Shown here in pieces: positions 49,931 to 59,711 of a stretch of DNA of 64,000 nt. The stretch is from an uncultured Fluviicola sp. (GTDB lineage: Bacteria; Bacteroidota; Bacteroidia; Flavobacteriales; Crocinitomicaceae), in NCBI RefSeq assembly GCF_946478805.1, contig NZ_CAMLDC010000007.1, positions 124,001 to 188,000 of the forward strand, written 5' to 3'. Position 1 is the stretch's first letter. Every line of letters starts with the position of its first letter. The position numbers and the translations under genes were made by a program. Below the pieces are notes generated by a model. That model was given only the letters and a program-made list of their open reading frames with translations, ran no database searches and was not told the origin of the DNA.

Positions 49931-52752
49931 GAAAGTTGATATACCTTTTTGTCTTCGTTCTGATCAGTGTATCGGGCTTTGGACAACCGCCGTGCGGATC
50001 CAATCCTGCGGCAGGAAATACCTGTGCTACCGCAACTCCTATCTGTGAGTTGAATGGATATTGTGGAAACACTTCTTCCAGTTATACTCCGGATGCTTGG
50101 GGATCTGCAGGAGCGCCATTCGGTTGTGGATTTTTGGGATTAAGTTCATGCCCCGGCACGGGAATTCTTGGTTCTTTCTGTGGGTCGGTTGAAAATGATT
50201 CTTATTTATCATTTGTAGCATCTTCATCATCTATTTCTTTTAATTGTTGGGTATATAACTCGAGTTACGGAGACGGGATTCAAATCATGATTTTCTCCGG
50301 GACTTGTGGTGGAAATATTACGTCTTACTATTGTGATCAATTGGTTCCCTCCGCATCTTCCCAAACTGTTTCAGCTACCGGACTTACGCCAGGAAATACC
50401 TATTATATCATGATTGATGGATTTGCCGGCGATATTTGTGATTACACATTTGCAGCAAATACGGGAATTTCTATCCCGGTAGATGTTACTCCTGTAACTT
50501 CTACTATTTGTTCCGGGCAATCTGTGACGCTTACAGCCACCGGTGGAAACGGATCTTATACATGGAATGCATCTCCGAATTTAAGCGGAACAACGGGGGC
50601 AACTGTTACAGCTACACCTCCTTCAACTCCGGGAACTTATACTTACACTGTTAATTCAGCGACTGGGAATGCGTTGTGTCCTTCCTCAACTACAGCTACA
50701 GCTACAATTACTGTGAATTCCTGCGGAGGATGTACCGTTACAGCAGGGAATAGTGGGGATGTTTGTCAAGGTATTGCAACATTTAATTTAACAGCAACGA
50801 ATGTAGCCGGAGCAACATGGAACTGGGTCGGACCTAACGGATATTCTTCCAATGCTCAAAATCCTACAGGCGTTCCGGTTCCTGCCGCCGCGGGTTCTTA
50901 TACTTATACAGTGACAGCAACTGTTGCGGGTGTTCCATGTACTTCGACAACCACGATTGTGGTTAACCCGACTCCGACAATAAATGCTCCATTGACGGTC
51001 TTATGTGTTGGAGGGACAACCAATTTAACAGGTTCCGGAACTGCACATGCATCCACTCCGTGGGTTTCTTCAAATACTGCGGTTGCAACCGTTTCTGCTA
51101 CAGGAGTGGTGACTGCAGTTTCAGTTGGAACAACAACGATCACCTACATGAATTCCGGAGCTTGCATAACGACGCAAGTTATTACAGTCGTTGGCTTACC
51201 AACGGCTACTATTGGAGGAACTGCGATAATCTGTAGTGGTTTAAGTACACAGATCAATTTTACAGGAACTCCAAATGCTACTGTGACTTATCAAATTGGC
51301 GGAACAAATCAAACAATTGTCCTGGACGCTGCCGGAAATGCTTCTTTATCTGTTTCTCCGACTTCCACCACGACTTATTCTCTTGTGAGTGTTCAAATGA
51401 ATCCTCCAAGTGGATGTAGTTCGGTATTAGTGGGATTTGCAACGGTAACAATTTCATCGCTTCCAACTGCAAATGCGGTTTCTCCGATCACAGTTTGTTC
51501 CAATACTTCAGTTGTTGTTCCCTCTTTTACATCAACGCCGGCAGGAGCAACATTTGCGTGGACGAATACCAATTCAACAATAGGTTTGCTTGTCAGCGGA
51601 ACGGGTAACATCACTTCATTTACAGGATTGAATCCGGGTAGCGGATCAAACTCCGGAACAATTACACTTACTCCAACTTTAAACGGATGTGCCGGTGCAA
51701 CGAGCAGTTTCACTATTACGGTTGATTCTCCTCCGGCAGCAAATGCAGGAAACGATGCCACACTTTGTGCCAATTCGACGGGATCCAATCAGCTTGGTCA
51801 AATACCGGTTGCAGGAGTGATATATTCTTGGTCACCAACAACCGGATTGAATGATGCGACGATAGCAAATCCGACTTTCGATGCTAGTATTGTCGGCGTA
51901 ACAAATTACACACTCACAGCCAGTGTCGGATCTTGTTCTACAACAGATAATGTTACAGTGACAATCTATGCGTTGCCGGTTATCACATTTAACAGTGACA
52001 TTACTTCAGGATGTAATCCGCAGGAGATCACTTTCAATAACACGACGCCTAATTCATCCAACTGTACTTGGGATTTTGAAGGATTGGGAACTCAAAACAC
52101 CTGTGGAACCGTTATTCAAAATTACACCAGTGATGGGGTTTTTGATGTGAGTTTGACCGTAACAGATTTTAACGGGTGTGTAAACACTTTGTTGAATACG
52201 GATATGATTACAATATTTCCTCAACCCCTTGCAAGTTTCAATGCTACTCCAACAGAGCTTTCGACTTACAATCCATTTGTTTCAACAGACAATAATTCTT
52301 CGAATGCAACGAATTATTCATGGGACTTTGGGGATGGTTTCACTACCAACGGTTTTGCACCGACACATACTTATCCGGATAAGGCGGGTATTTACAAGAT
52401 TGTTCTATATGCTACGAATGGAATCTGTATCGATTCTACTGAAGCGACCATAGAAGTTAAGGAGGATCTGACCTGGTATATTCCCAACGCATTTACTCCA
52501 GATGGAGATGAAGTGAACAATGTGTTCTTACCTATTTTCAATGACGCCTTCGATAAACAATCTTATACCATGCTGATTTTTGACCGTTGGGGAGAAGTTT
52601 TATTCGAAACCCATGACACAACAGTTGGGTGGGATGGAACTTATAATGAGAAGCTTTGCAAAGAAGGAACTTACACATGGAAAATTGTCATCAAGCAAAA
52701 AGTAAAAGATTACCGTATCGATCTCAATGGTCATGTCACTATTTTGAGGTAA
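49927..52752 (+). CDS. large T9SS-exported surface protein with Ig/PKD-like domains
   Basis: The 941-residue protein has a signal peptide (RKLIYLFVFVLISVSGFG) and a cysteine-rich N-terminal beta domain (about 20-185). Several Ig-like or PKD-like repeats cover about 190-830, including a bacterial Ig2-type stretch near 360-410 (VSATGVVTAVSVGTTTITY) and a PKD unit near 775-840 with YSWDFGDGFTTNG. The last 90 residues (WYIPNAFTPDGDEVNN, MLIFDRWGEVLFETHD, GTYTWKIVIKQKVKDY) form the gliding-motility-associated type B sorting domain. It should be exported by T9SS and act in adhesion or matrix formation. Confidence 0.92.
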   Translation: MRKLIYLFVFVLISVSGFGQPPCGSNPAAGNTCATATPICELNGYCGNTSSSYTPDAWGSAGAPFGCGFLGLSSCPGTGILGSFCGSVENDSYLSFVASSSSISFNCWVYNSSYGDGIQIMIFSGTCGGNITSYYCDQLVPSASSQTVSATGLTPGNTYYIMIDGFAGDICDYTFAANTGISIPVDVTPVTSTICSGQSVTLTATGGNGSYTWNASPNLSGTTGATVTATPPSTPGTYTYTVNSATGNALCPSSTTATATITVNSCGGCTVTAGNSGDVCQGIATFNLTATNVAGATWNWVGPNGYSSNAQNPTGVPVPAAAGSYTYTVTATVAGVPCTSTTTIVVNPTPTINAPLTVLCVGGTTNLTGSGTAHASTPWVSSNTAVATVSATGVVTAVSVGTTTITYMNSGACITTQVITVVGLPTATIGGTAIICSGLSTQINFTGTPNATVTYQIGGTNQTIVLDAAGNASLSVSPTSTTTYSLVSVQMNPPSGCSSVLVGFATVTISSLPTANAVSPITVCSNTSVVVPSFTSTPAGATFAWTNTNSTIGLLVSGTGNITSFTGLNPGSGSNSGTITLTPTLNGCAGATSSFTITVDSPPAANAGNDATLCANSTGSNQLGQIPVAGVIYSWSPTTGLNDATIANPTFDASIVGVTNYTLTASVGSCSTTDNVTVTIYALPVITFNSDITSGCNPQEITFNNTTPNSSNCTWDFEGLGTQNTCGTVIQNYTSDGVFDVSLTVTDFNGCVNTLLNTDMITIFPQPLASFNATPTELSTYNPFVSTDNNSSNATNYSWDFGDGFTTNGFAPTHTYPDKAGIYKIVLYATNGICIDSTEATIEVKEDLTWYIPNAFTPDGDEVNNVFLPIFNDAFDKQSYTMLIFDRWGEVLFETHDTTVGWDGTYNEKLCKEGTYTWKIVIKQKVKDYRIDLNGHVTILR

Positions 52753-52754
52753 TA

Positions 52755-52790
52755 AAATCCCCGGTCTGCTGAGGCAAATCGGGGATTTTT
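52755..52790 (+). terminator. terminator of the adhesin operon
   Basis: AAATCCCCG and CGGGGATTT form a 9-bp stem around a 16-base loop, followed by T residues. It starts 3 bases past the adhesin stop. Confidence 0.85.
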
Positions 52791-52815
52791 TATCAAATAA
52801 CCCTTACGCAGGTTT

Positions 52816-55800
52816 TTACTTAATTCTTGGAATTTGTTTTTTTCGTTCTCTTAAATGAAGCGCTTTATGATAAATGATAGGAAAAACGAGAAGAGTAAAA
52901 ATCGTTGCGGTGACCAATCCTCCAATGATGACAATTGCCAGCGGTTTTTGACTTTCCGAACCGATTCCGGTACTTATCGCTGCGGGAAGTAACCCGATTG
53001 CTGCCATCATAGCAGTCATGACAACCGGCCTGGTTCGAACCTTAACCGCATTCACAATGGCTTGATTCAGATCATCCATGGATTTCGCCTGTTTATGGAA
53101 TTCGGAAATGAGAATCACTCCGTTTTGTACACAGATTCCGAATAGGGCAATGAATCCGACTCCTGCAGAAATCCCGAAATTCATTCCGGTGATGTGCAAT
53201 GCAAGAATTCCTCCAATCAATGCAAAAGGTACGTTGATCAAGACATAAGCGGCATCCCGTGCATTGTTAAACATAATGAACAGGAGAATGAAGATCATGA
53301 TCAAACTGATAGGAACGACCTGTGATAAGCGGTGGCTTGCGCGAACCTGGTTTTCAAATTCCCCATTCCAACTCATCCGGTAACCGTCAGGAAGTTTCAC
53401 ATGAGTTTTCACTTTGTGCTGCGCTTCAGCAATAGTGCTTCCAAGATCTCGTTCTCTAACAGAGAATTTTACACCGATGAAACGTTTGGTGTTATCACGA
53501 TAGATGAAGGCAGGACCGGTCAATTCTTTCACTGTTGCTACTTCTTTCAACGGAATCCGGTTGCCGTTGATTGTTGGGATCATCAACATCAAAATATCGT
53601 CTTCGTTCTTCCTGAAATCTTTGTCGTAGCGAATACGGATATCAAATTTCTTTTCACCTTCGTATTTTTGGGTGGCTGTTTTTCCTCCGATAGCCATTTC
53701 AATCACAGCTTGTGTTTCAGCTTTCGTGACCCCGTAAATTGCCATTTTTTCTTCATCCAAAACGACACTCATTTCCGGTTGACCGATATTTCGTAAGATT
53801 CCAACATCCTTAATTCCCGGAACATCCTTGATCTGATTCAATACCTGGTTGGCGTATTCATCCAGTTTATCGAGATCATCACCGTAAATTTTGATTGCAT
53901 TGGAAGCATTCATTCCGGCAACGGCTTCTGCCACGTTATCGATAATCGGTTGCGAATAATTGTAGTTGATACCTTGATATTTTTTCAACTTCTTATCCAT
54001 TTGCTCCACCAAATCATCCAGGGTGATCTTCCGTTGCCACTCATCTTTAGGTTTCAGGTTCACTTGCATTTGAACATAATAGAAACCACTCGGATCGGTT
54101 CCATCATTACTTCTTCCCGTTTGGGAAAGTACGCCATTCACTTCCGGGAATTGGGTCAGTTCTCCTCGCAGTGTGTGAACCATTTCTACCGTTTTAGGTA
54201 GCGAATAACTCATAGGCATTTTAGCTTCTACCCAAAGAGCACCCTCATTCAGTTGCGGAAGGAATTCGGTACCCAACCAGCGAGTAGAAAAGATGGTTAA
54301 TCCAAAGACAATAAATGAAATGAGCAATGCCAGTTTCTTCCTGGAAAAAGTCCAGTTGAATCCCTTGGCAACCGAATTATTGACAAAACGTGTGAAAAAA
54401 TTATGCTTTTCAACTACATTCTTGCGTAACAAAATAGAACTCAATAAAGGAACCAAAGTCAATGTAAAGATAAGCGCGCCCAATAAGGCAAAACCAAGTG
54501 TCCATGCCAAAGGAGAGAACATTTTACCTTCCACTTTTTCAAAAGAGAAAATAGGAAGCAAGGCAGAGATGATAATCAATTTTGAAAAGAAGATTGCCTT
54601 TCCCATCTGAACTCCGGTAGAACGAATCAAACCCAATTTGGCGAGTTTGTTGAATTTCTTCATTCCCACTTGTTTCGCGTGGTGATCAAGAGCTACGAAT
54701 ATGCCCTCGACCATGACGACGGCTCCATCTATGATGATTCCAAAGTCAATGGCTCCAAGTGACAATAAATTGGCACTCATCCCTTTCAGGTAAAGCATAA
54801 AAAAGGCAAAGAGCAGGGCAAGAGGGATAACGATCGCTACAATAACCGTTGTACGCCAATCTGCCATGAAAATGAATACGATAACTGTTACCAGGACTAT
54901 TCCTTCCATCAAATTGTGCATTACCGTTTCCGTGCAATACTTCATGAGGTTATCCCTATCGTAGAATGTTTCCATTTTTACATCAGAAGGAAGAGTAGTG
55001 GAGTTGAGCTCATCAATTTTTTCTTTCACCCTGGATAGAACTTCGCTCGGGTTTTCGCCCTTTCGCATGACGACAATTCCTTCGACTACATCGTCTTTGT
55101 TGTCCAATCCCACTTGTCCGACCCTTGGAGCACTTGATTCCTGTATCGTTGCTACATTTTTTACGAGTAATGGATTCCCGTTAAAAATATCGACAATCGT
55201 ATTTTCAATATCGGTTTTCCCATCCAACAGACCAATTCCCCTGACGACATAAGCTTGTCCGTTTTTCTCGATGACATCTCCTCCGACATTCAGGTTGGAT
55301 TTACTTACGGCGTTATATAATTCGAGTGGGGTGAGGTTGTATTGTTGTAATTTCACCGGATCAACGGAAATCTCATAGATTTTTTCCTGTCCCCCGAATG
55401 CCACTACATCAGCAACGCCGGAGACACTTCTCAATTCACGGTCGATAGTCCAGTTCTGAATAGTAAGCAATTCACGCGAATCCCGGTCCTTACTTTTCAG
55501 GACATACCGGAAAATTTCTCCTGTCGGACCATAAGGGGGTTGTACATCGGCATCGACACCATCCGGAAGTTGGATATTCTTCAGCTGATTGTTTACCTGT
55601 TGCCGTGCAAAAAAGTCGTCGACATCATCTTCAAAAATGACTTTGATAACAGACAGACCGAACATGGTGATACTGCGGACATTTGTCTTTCGCTGTACGC
55701 TGTTCATCGAGATCTCGATCGGTGTGGTAACAAAGCGCTCCACCTCTTCAGCACTTCGCCCGTTCCATTCGGTTACGATAATGATTTGCGTATTGGTAAC

Positions 55801-55932
55801 GTCCGGAAACGCTTCTATCGGAATTCGGATATAGCTTATTACTCCGGCAATGACTATTAATCCGACCCAGAAAAACGTGAAGAATTTGTTCTTCAGGGAG
55901 AATGAAAGAATACCTTTTATGAAATTGTTCAT
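52816..55932 (-). CDS. RND heavy-metal efflux transporter (CzcA/CusA type)
   Basis: The 1038-residue inner-membrane transporter is of the heavy-metal efflux branch. TM4 carries the diagnostic IDFGIIIDGAVVMVEG with its Asp-Asp-Glu set, and the N-terminal FFWVGLIVIAGVISYIRIPIEAFPDVTNTQ and TTPIEISMNSVQ strands fit CzcA. The twelve-helix plan and two periplasmic loops are complete. The DGAVVMVE signature is typical of Co/Zn/Cd exporters, whereas Cu exporters usually have other residues here; substrates are inference. It ends the operon whose first gene starts at 58286. Confidence 0.93.
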   Translation of the reverse strand: MNNFIKGILSFSLKNKFFTFFWVGLIVIAGVISYIRIPIEAFPDVTNTQIIIVTEWNGRSAEEVERFVTTPIEISMNSVQRKTNVRSITMFGLSVIKVIFEDDVDDFFARQQVNNQLKNIQLPDGVDADVQPPYGPTGEIFRYVLKSKDRDSRELLTIQNWTIDRELRSVSGVADVVAFGGQEKIYEISVDPVKLQQYNLTPLELYNAVSKSNLNVGGDVIEKNGQAYVVRGIGLLDGKTDIENTIVDIFNGNPLLVKNVATIQESSAPRVGQVGLDNKDDVVEGIVVMRKGENPSEVLSRVKEKIDELNSTTLPSDVKMETFYDRDNLMKYCTETVMHNLMEGIVLVTVIVFIFMADWRTTVIVAIVIPLALLFAFFMLYLKGMSANLLSLGAIDFGIIIDGAVVMVEGIFVALDHHAKQVGMKKFNKLAKLGLIRSTGVQMGKAIFFSKLIIISALLPIFSFEKVEGKMFSPLAWTLGFALLGALIFTLTLVPLLSSILLRKNVVEKHNFFTRFVNNSVAKGFNWTFSRKKLALLISFIVFGLTIFSTRWLGTEFLPQLNEGALWVEAKMPMSYSLPKTVEMVHTLRGELTQFPEVNGVLSQTGRSNDGTDPSGFYYVQMQVNLKPKDEWQRKITLDDLVEQMDKKLKKYQGINYNYSQPIIDNVAEAVAGMNASNAIKIYGDDLDKLDEYANQVLNQIKDVPGIKDVGILRNIGQPEMSVVLDEEKMAIYGVTKAETQAVIEMAIGGKTATQKYEGEKKFDIRIRYDKDFRKNEDDILMLMIPTINGNRIPLKEVATVKELTGPAFIYRDNTKRFIGVKFSVRERDLGSTIAEAQHKVKTHVKLPDGYRMSWNGEFENQVRASHRLSQVVPISLIMIFILLFIMFNNARDAAYVLINVPFALIGGILALHITGMNFGISAGVGFIALFGICVQNGVILISEFHKQAKSMDDLNQAIVNAVKVRTRPVVMTAMMAAIGLLPAAISTGIGSESQKPLAIVIIGGLVTATIFTLLVFPIIYHKALHLRERKKQIPRIK

Positions 55933-55942
55933 GTTCCCTGTT

Positions 55943-57034
55943 TTAATCGTTCAATGCGTCGTAAATCAACAAACCATTTTGTGAAATGATTTTTTCGCCG
56001 GGTTTCAATCCATGACTGATATATGAAATATCGCCTAATTGACGGTAAACCTCCACTTCCCGTGTTTCGATATCGTGACGGTTCCTGAAAACCATCACCC
56101 AATATTTATTTTTGTCAAAAATGATGGAAGAAGAAGGAATGGTGATCATTTGTTGATTTTCAGAATAATGTACATCTACCGTACAATTCATTTCCGGTTT
56201 TAATTTGAAATCTTCATTCGGAAGGGAGATCCGGATCTTCATCGATTTCGTCTGTTCGTCGATAACGTTGTAAATCTTCTGGATTTTCGCACCATAAGGA
56301 TGGTCCGGAAAAGCCAAGGTTTGCACTGTCACATCGTATCCTTCTTTGATCTTGCTGATATCGATCTCGTTTACATTTGCTACCGCCCAAATCTCTTTGG
56401 TTTCTGCAATGGTGAACAAGGCTTCGGAATCGGTGGAACGCAGCTGCTCATTCTGGAACAGGGTTTTGGTAATGACGAAACCGCTCATTGGTGCGACGAT
56501 GTTGTATATCGACCCGGATTTCAAATTGTAGATCTTATAGATTTCATTGATTCGTCTGAGTTCCGCTTTTGCCATTTCCAATTCTTTTGATGCCATTGCG
56601 ACATCTTTTTCGGAATTCAACTTTCCCGAAAACAGGTCTTTGGCGACTTGCAGGTTTTTTTCAGCCGTTGAAACATCATTGATCGCATCCAATCGCTCTT
56701 TTTGAAAGCCTGCAATTTCCACACTTTGGATACTTGCCAGGATCTGACCTTGTTTCACGTAGTCGCCCAATCCCACGTTGATGGAGGTCACCACTCCACT
56801 CAAAATCGGATAAATCTGAGCCAGCCTGTTGTTGTCTGCCTCAATTTTCCCAAAAAGACGGATGCTGTTCTTCACATCCTGGTTACTGGTAGTATAGAAT
56901 TCACACTTTTTCAACATGGTATCACTCATGGTGAAGGTTTCAATGGTGTTCTCGGGTTCCTTAGTGCTACATGAGCCAAGGATTAAAAAATAAAGAGCAC
57001 AGCTTGCTCCAATAATATATCGGGTTACTTTCAT
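55943..57034 (-). CDS. RND heavy-metal efflux periplasmic adaptor (CzcB-like)
   Basis: The 363-residue membrane fusion lipoprotein has a lipobox ILGSC (Cys22) and the split lipoyl domain (NNRLAQIYPILSGVVTSINVGLGDYVKQG and IVAPMSGFVITKTLF), a coiled hairpin near 115-175, a beta-barrel and a membrane-proximal region. A histidine-rich metal-binding N-terminal extension, present in some CzcB and CusB proteins, is missing. It lies ten bases before the transporter and two after the outer-membrane gene's stop, so the three are one operon. Confidence 0.93.
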   Translation of the reverse strand: MKVTRYIIGASCALYFLILGSCSTKEPENTIETFTMSDTMLKKCEFYTTSNQDVKNSIRLFGKIEADNNRLAQIYPILSGVVTSINVGLGDYVKQGQILASIQSVEIAGFQKERLDAINDVSTAEKNLQVAKDLFSGKLNSEKDVAMASKELEMAKAELRRINEIYKIYNLKSGSIYNIVAPMSGFVITKTLFQNEQLRSTDSEALFTIAETKEIWAVANVNEIDISKIKEGYDVTVQTLAFPDHPYGAKIQKIYNVIDEQTKSMKIRISLPNEDFKLKPEMNCTVDVHYSENQQMITIPSSSIIFDKNKYWVMVFRNRHDIETREVEVYRQLGDISYISHGLKPGEKIISQNGLLIYDALND

Positions 57035-57035
57035 C

Positions 57036-58286
57036 CTAATAAATATCTTTTCCGGTTAATAGATTGATCTGTTCTGCTGAAATGACCAATTGCGTTTTAA
57101 TGCGAAGCAATTCTGCCAATACATCGTTGTATGATTCAAAAAAATCAATGAATTCGATAATGGAGACATTCCTTTTTTGAAAATTCACCGTCATTCCCTC
57201 TACTGTTTTTTCAAAATCATCGTTGTATAACTCGGTTGATTTTTTGTACTCGGAAACGGTTTGAACATAATAAGCGTAATTGTTGTTGATCCTGCTGACA
57301 ATCTCGTTTTCCTTTGCCAACAAGTTGTACTCCGCTTCTTGCAAACGGTATTGGGAAGTTTTAATGTTTCCCTGGTTCCTGTTCCAAAAAGGTAATGGGA
57401 TTGCAATTCCGGCGTTGACCTGGTTGTTGAATGCTCCTCCACGCTGATCGTAGGAAGCAAACAAGTTGATATCTGGAACTGCAGCACGCTTTTGATATTT
57501 CAGATATTGCTCTGCAAGAACCTTGTTCTGCCTGATTACAAGTAATTCGGGAAGATTTTCCATTGCAGTGCTTTGAATATCGCCGACGGAAGAAGGGATG
57601 AGGTAATGACTCAGGTCGCTTTCCGTAGAATCAGGTAAGACAATGGAATTGGTTTGTAAGAGAATCTGCAAATCTGTTTGCGTTTGGATATAGGATTGAA
57701 ACAATTCTGCGCGGTCATTGTTTAGTTGAATGTAGGCACCTCGTAAACGCACCACTTCTTTCAGTGCAATATTTCCTTTGTTTGCCTGGATTTCATAAGA
57801 TTTCAGAAGTGTATCCAGCAAATTCAGTTGATTGGCATACTTTCTCAAAAGAAAATCCTGTTGACCAATGGTATATAAATCGCTGTGCAACCGGAATTTG
57901 AGTTCACGAACCAATTGTTGGAACTCCAATTCTGCTATTCCGACATTCGTTTTTGCCAATTCAATTTCAGCATGCCTTTTTCCTCCAAGGATAATCAATT
58001 GCTCTAATTGAAATGACTTTTGACCCGTTTTACCGACATGGAATGCCTGGTTATTTGCTGGATCATATGCATTGATGTCTGCTGTGAAAATGGGATTGGG
58101 ATAAATCTTCGCTTGGATTATTTGGGCTCTCTGAGCTTCGATATCCATAGAGGCAGCCAGGAGATAATAATTTTTAGCCAGGAATACACTATCTGCCCTC
58201 CTGATGCTGAGGCGCAAAGTGTCTTGCGCGTGAATTCCGACTGATGTCAGAAGAATCAGGAATAGTGATGCTACTAATTGTTGCAT
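57036..58286 (-). CDS. RND heavy-metal efflux outer-membrane protein (CzcC-like)
   Basis: The 416-residue protein has a signal peptide (QQLVASLFLILLTSVGIHA) and two outer-membrane efflux repeats with long polar helices. KIYPNPIFTADINAYDP near 58-74 and NAGIAIPLPFWNRNQGNIKTSQYRLQEA near 277-304 are typical of CzcC and CusC. It is the first gene of the operon and is preceded by a TTG-N19-TTAATTTG promoter overlapping direct CTTAA repeats, a likely site for the adjacent response regulator. Confidence 0.92.
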   Translation of the reverse strand: MQQLVASLFLILLTSVGIHAQDTLRLSIRRADSVFLAKNYYLLAASMDIEAQRAQIIQAKIYPNPIFTADINAYDPANNQAFHVGKTGQKSFQLEQLIILGGKRHAEIELAKTNVGIAELEFQQLVRELKFRLHSDLYTIGQQDFLLRKYANQLNLLDTLLKSYEIQANKGNIALKEVVRLRGAYIQLNNDRAELFQSYIQTQTDLQILLQTNSIVLPDSTESDLSHYLIPSSVGDIQSTAMENLPELLVIRQNKVLAEQYLKYQKRAAVPDINLFASYDQRGGAFNNQVNAGIAIPLPFWNRNQGNIKTSQYRLQEAEYNLLAKENEIVSRINNNYAYYVQTVSEYKKSTELYNDDFEKTVEGMTVNFQKRNVSIIEFIDFFESYNDVLAELLRIKTQLVISAEQINLLTGKDIY

Positions 58287-58306
58287 GTACTTGGTTTTAT
58301 AAAGTA

Positions 58307-58362
58307 CAAATTAACCTTTCAGGAGCTTAAAAACAACTTAAAACGGGTAAAATTTAGCTTAA
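58307..58362 (-). promoter_or_regulatory. promoter and direct-repeat operator of the metal-efflux operon
   Basis: On the minus strand TTG (58336-58334), 19 bases, then TTAATTTG (58314-58307) makes a promoter with one mismatch. CTTAA direct repeats at 58326, 58337 and 58358, plus TAAAA near 58348, are spaced 11, about 10 and 10 bases, the pattern bound by OmpR-type regulators. The response regulator gene is 1.3 kb upstream. Confidence 0.6.
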
Positions 58363-59711
58363 GGAAGGATAATCCTGAAGCGATTTATTTTTTTGGATTC
58401 AGTCTCATAAGTAATTGAACCACCATGCATTGTAATGATCCTGTTTACAAATACCAAACCCAATCCAAATCCTTTTTTTCCTTTGCTGTTTCCTCCACGG
58501 AAGAAATGTTTGAAAAGGTAATTGACTTCCTGTTTGGTCAGGATCTTTCCTTTGTTCTCAAAAGTGATCTCCAATTGTCCTTGACTTTCTATGTGAATAG
58601 AAGCATGTTTATCAGAGCTGTAGTTGATTGCATTTTCCATCAGGTTGGAAAGAACGGCTTTCATGAGCCTTGAATTGCCGGTTATCTCCAATTGACTTTC
58701 ATTGATGGGTTCTAGGTAATCCACTGAAAAGACAAAATCAGGATATACATTTTTCAGGTTATCCGAAATATCGAAAATAAGTTCGTCTATTCGGAATGTT
58801 TCGTTGAAATGGTCGGGAGCCGTTTCAATTTTTGCAATTTCAAGTAGTGAATTGATGATTTCACTCAAACTGCGTGTATCTTCCTTTTGGTTCTTGATTT
58901 GGGCTTTCAGAATTTCCGGATCCTGTTCTTTCTCCATCCGTTCGAAGTTTGAAACCAAAATTGCAATCGGCGTTTTCAGCTCGTGAGAAATGTGGTGAAT
59001 AGCGTGCTTTTGAAAGGCGAAAGCCTCATTCATCCTGGTCATCAACTCATTGAAAGCATTTGCCAGAACTGCAATTTCATCTCGCGTATCCTTGAAGGCG
59101 ATAGGTTGGAAGTTGGAACTAAAATCGTAGCTACCGATTTGTGTCGTGATGTTTTCCAGCGGGTTGGTGATCTTACGTGAAATATAGAAAGAAACAAGGG
59201 CGATCACAATGGTGATACTGATGAATGTAAAGAATAAAATGTATTTCAGATAACGTAATTTGGAGTACCCGAAATCGTCATATGCTTTACTGACTCCATA
59301 ATAGATCTTTCCTTTCCGGTGAATGTAGGTTCCGACGACATCATACAAACCGTCTTTTGTTTCGATCCATTTGTTTTTTGGATTCAAGTGAATCAGGATG
59401 TCTCTGGAAACCGGAACCGGAATATCAACAATATTGGAATAAATCAGTTCCTTATCCTTATTGAAGAGAAGCAGTTTCTCGTTATATAATTCGTTGATGG
59501 TGATCTGATCCAAGGTTTCAATGATATCTGCATCGGATTCTTTGATGTCTGAAAGGAATTCGAGTGTGGTGGCGATTTTTTCCTTCTGTCTCATCTGGAA
59601 ACTTTCTTCCCTGTTTTCTGAAAATAAGACGTAAATGACCAGGAAGGCAATAGCTGTAATTGCCGGAATAATCAATGAGAAGTAGAATAATATCTTGTTC
59701 CTGATTTTCAT
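58359..59711 (-). CDS. sensor histidine kinase of the metal-efflux two-component system
   Basis: The 450-residue kinase has two transmembrane helices (about residues 10-32 and 153-173) around a periplasmic domain, a HAMP domain near 175-230, a HisKA domain with the phospho-acceptor in HHISHELKTPIAILVSNF near 240-257, and a HATPase domain with NLMENAINYSS and GFGLGLVFVNRIITMHGG. The periplasmic domain is not rich in histidine or cysteine, so metal sensing is not evident. It overlaps the response-regulator gene by four bases and precedes the efflux operon. Confidence 0.93.
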   Translation of the reverse strand: MKIRNKILFYFSLIIPAITAIAFLVIYVLFSENREESFQMRQKEKIATTLEFLSDIKESDADIIETLDQITINELYNEKLLLFNKDKELIYSNIVDIPVPVSRDILIHLNPKNKWIETKDGLYDVVGTYIHRKGKIYYGVSKAYDDFGYSKLRYLKYILFFTFISITIVIALVSFYISRKITNPLENITTQIGSYDFSSNFQPIAFKDTRDEIAVLANAFNELMTRMNEAFAFQKHAIHHISHELKTPIAILVSNFERMEKEQDPEILKAQIKNQKEDTRSLSEIINSLLEIAKIETAPDHFNETFRIDELIFDISDNLKNVYPDFVFSVDYLEPINESQLEITGNSRLMKAVLSNLMENAINYSSDKHASIHIESQGQLEITFENKGKILTKQEVNYLFKHFFRGGNSKGKKGFGLGLVFVNRIITMHGGSITYETESKKINRFRIILP

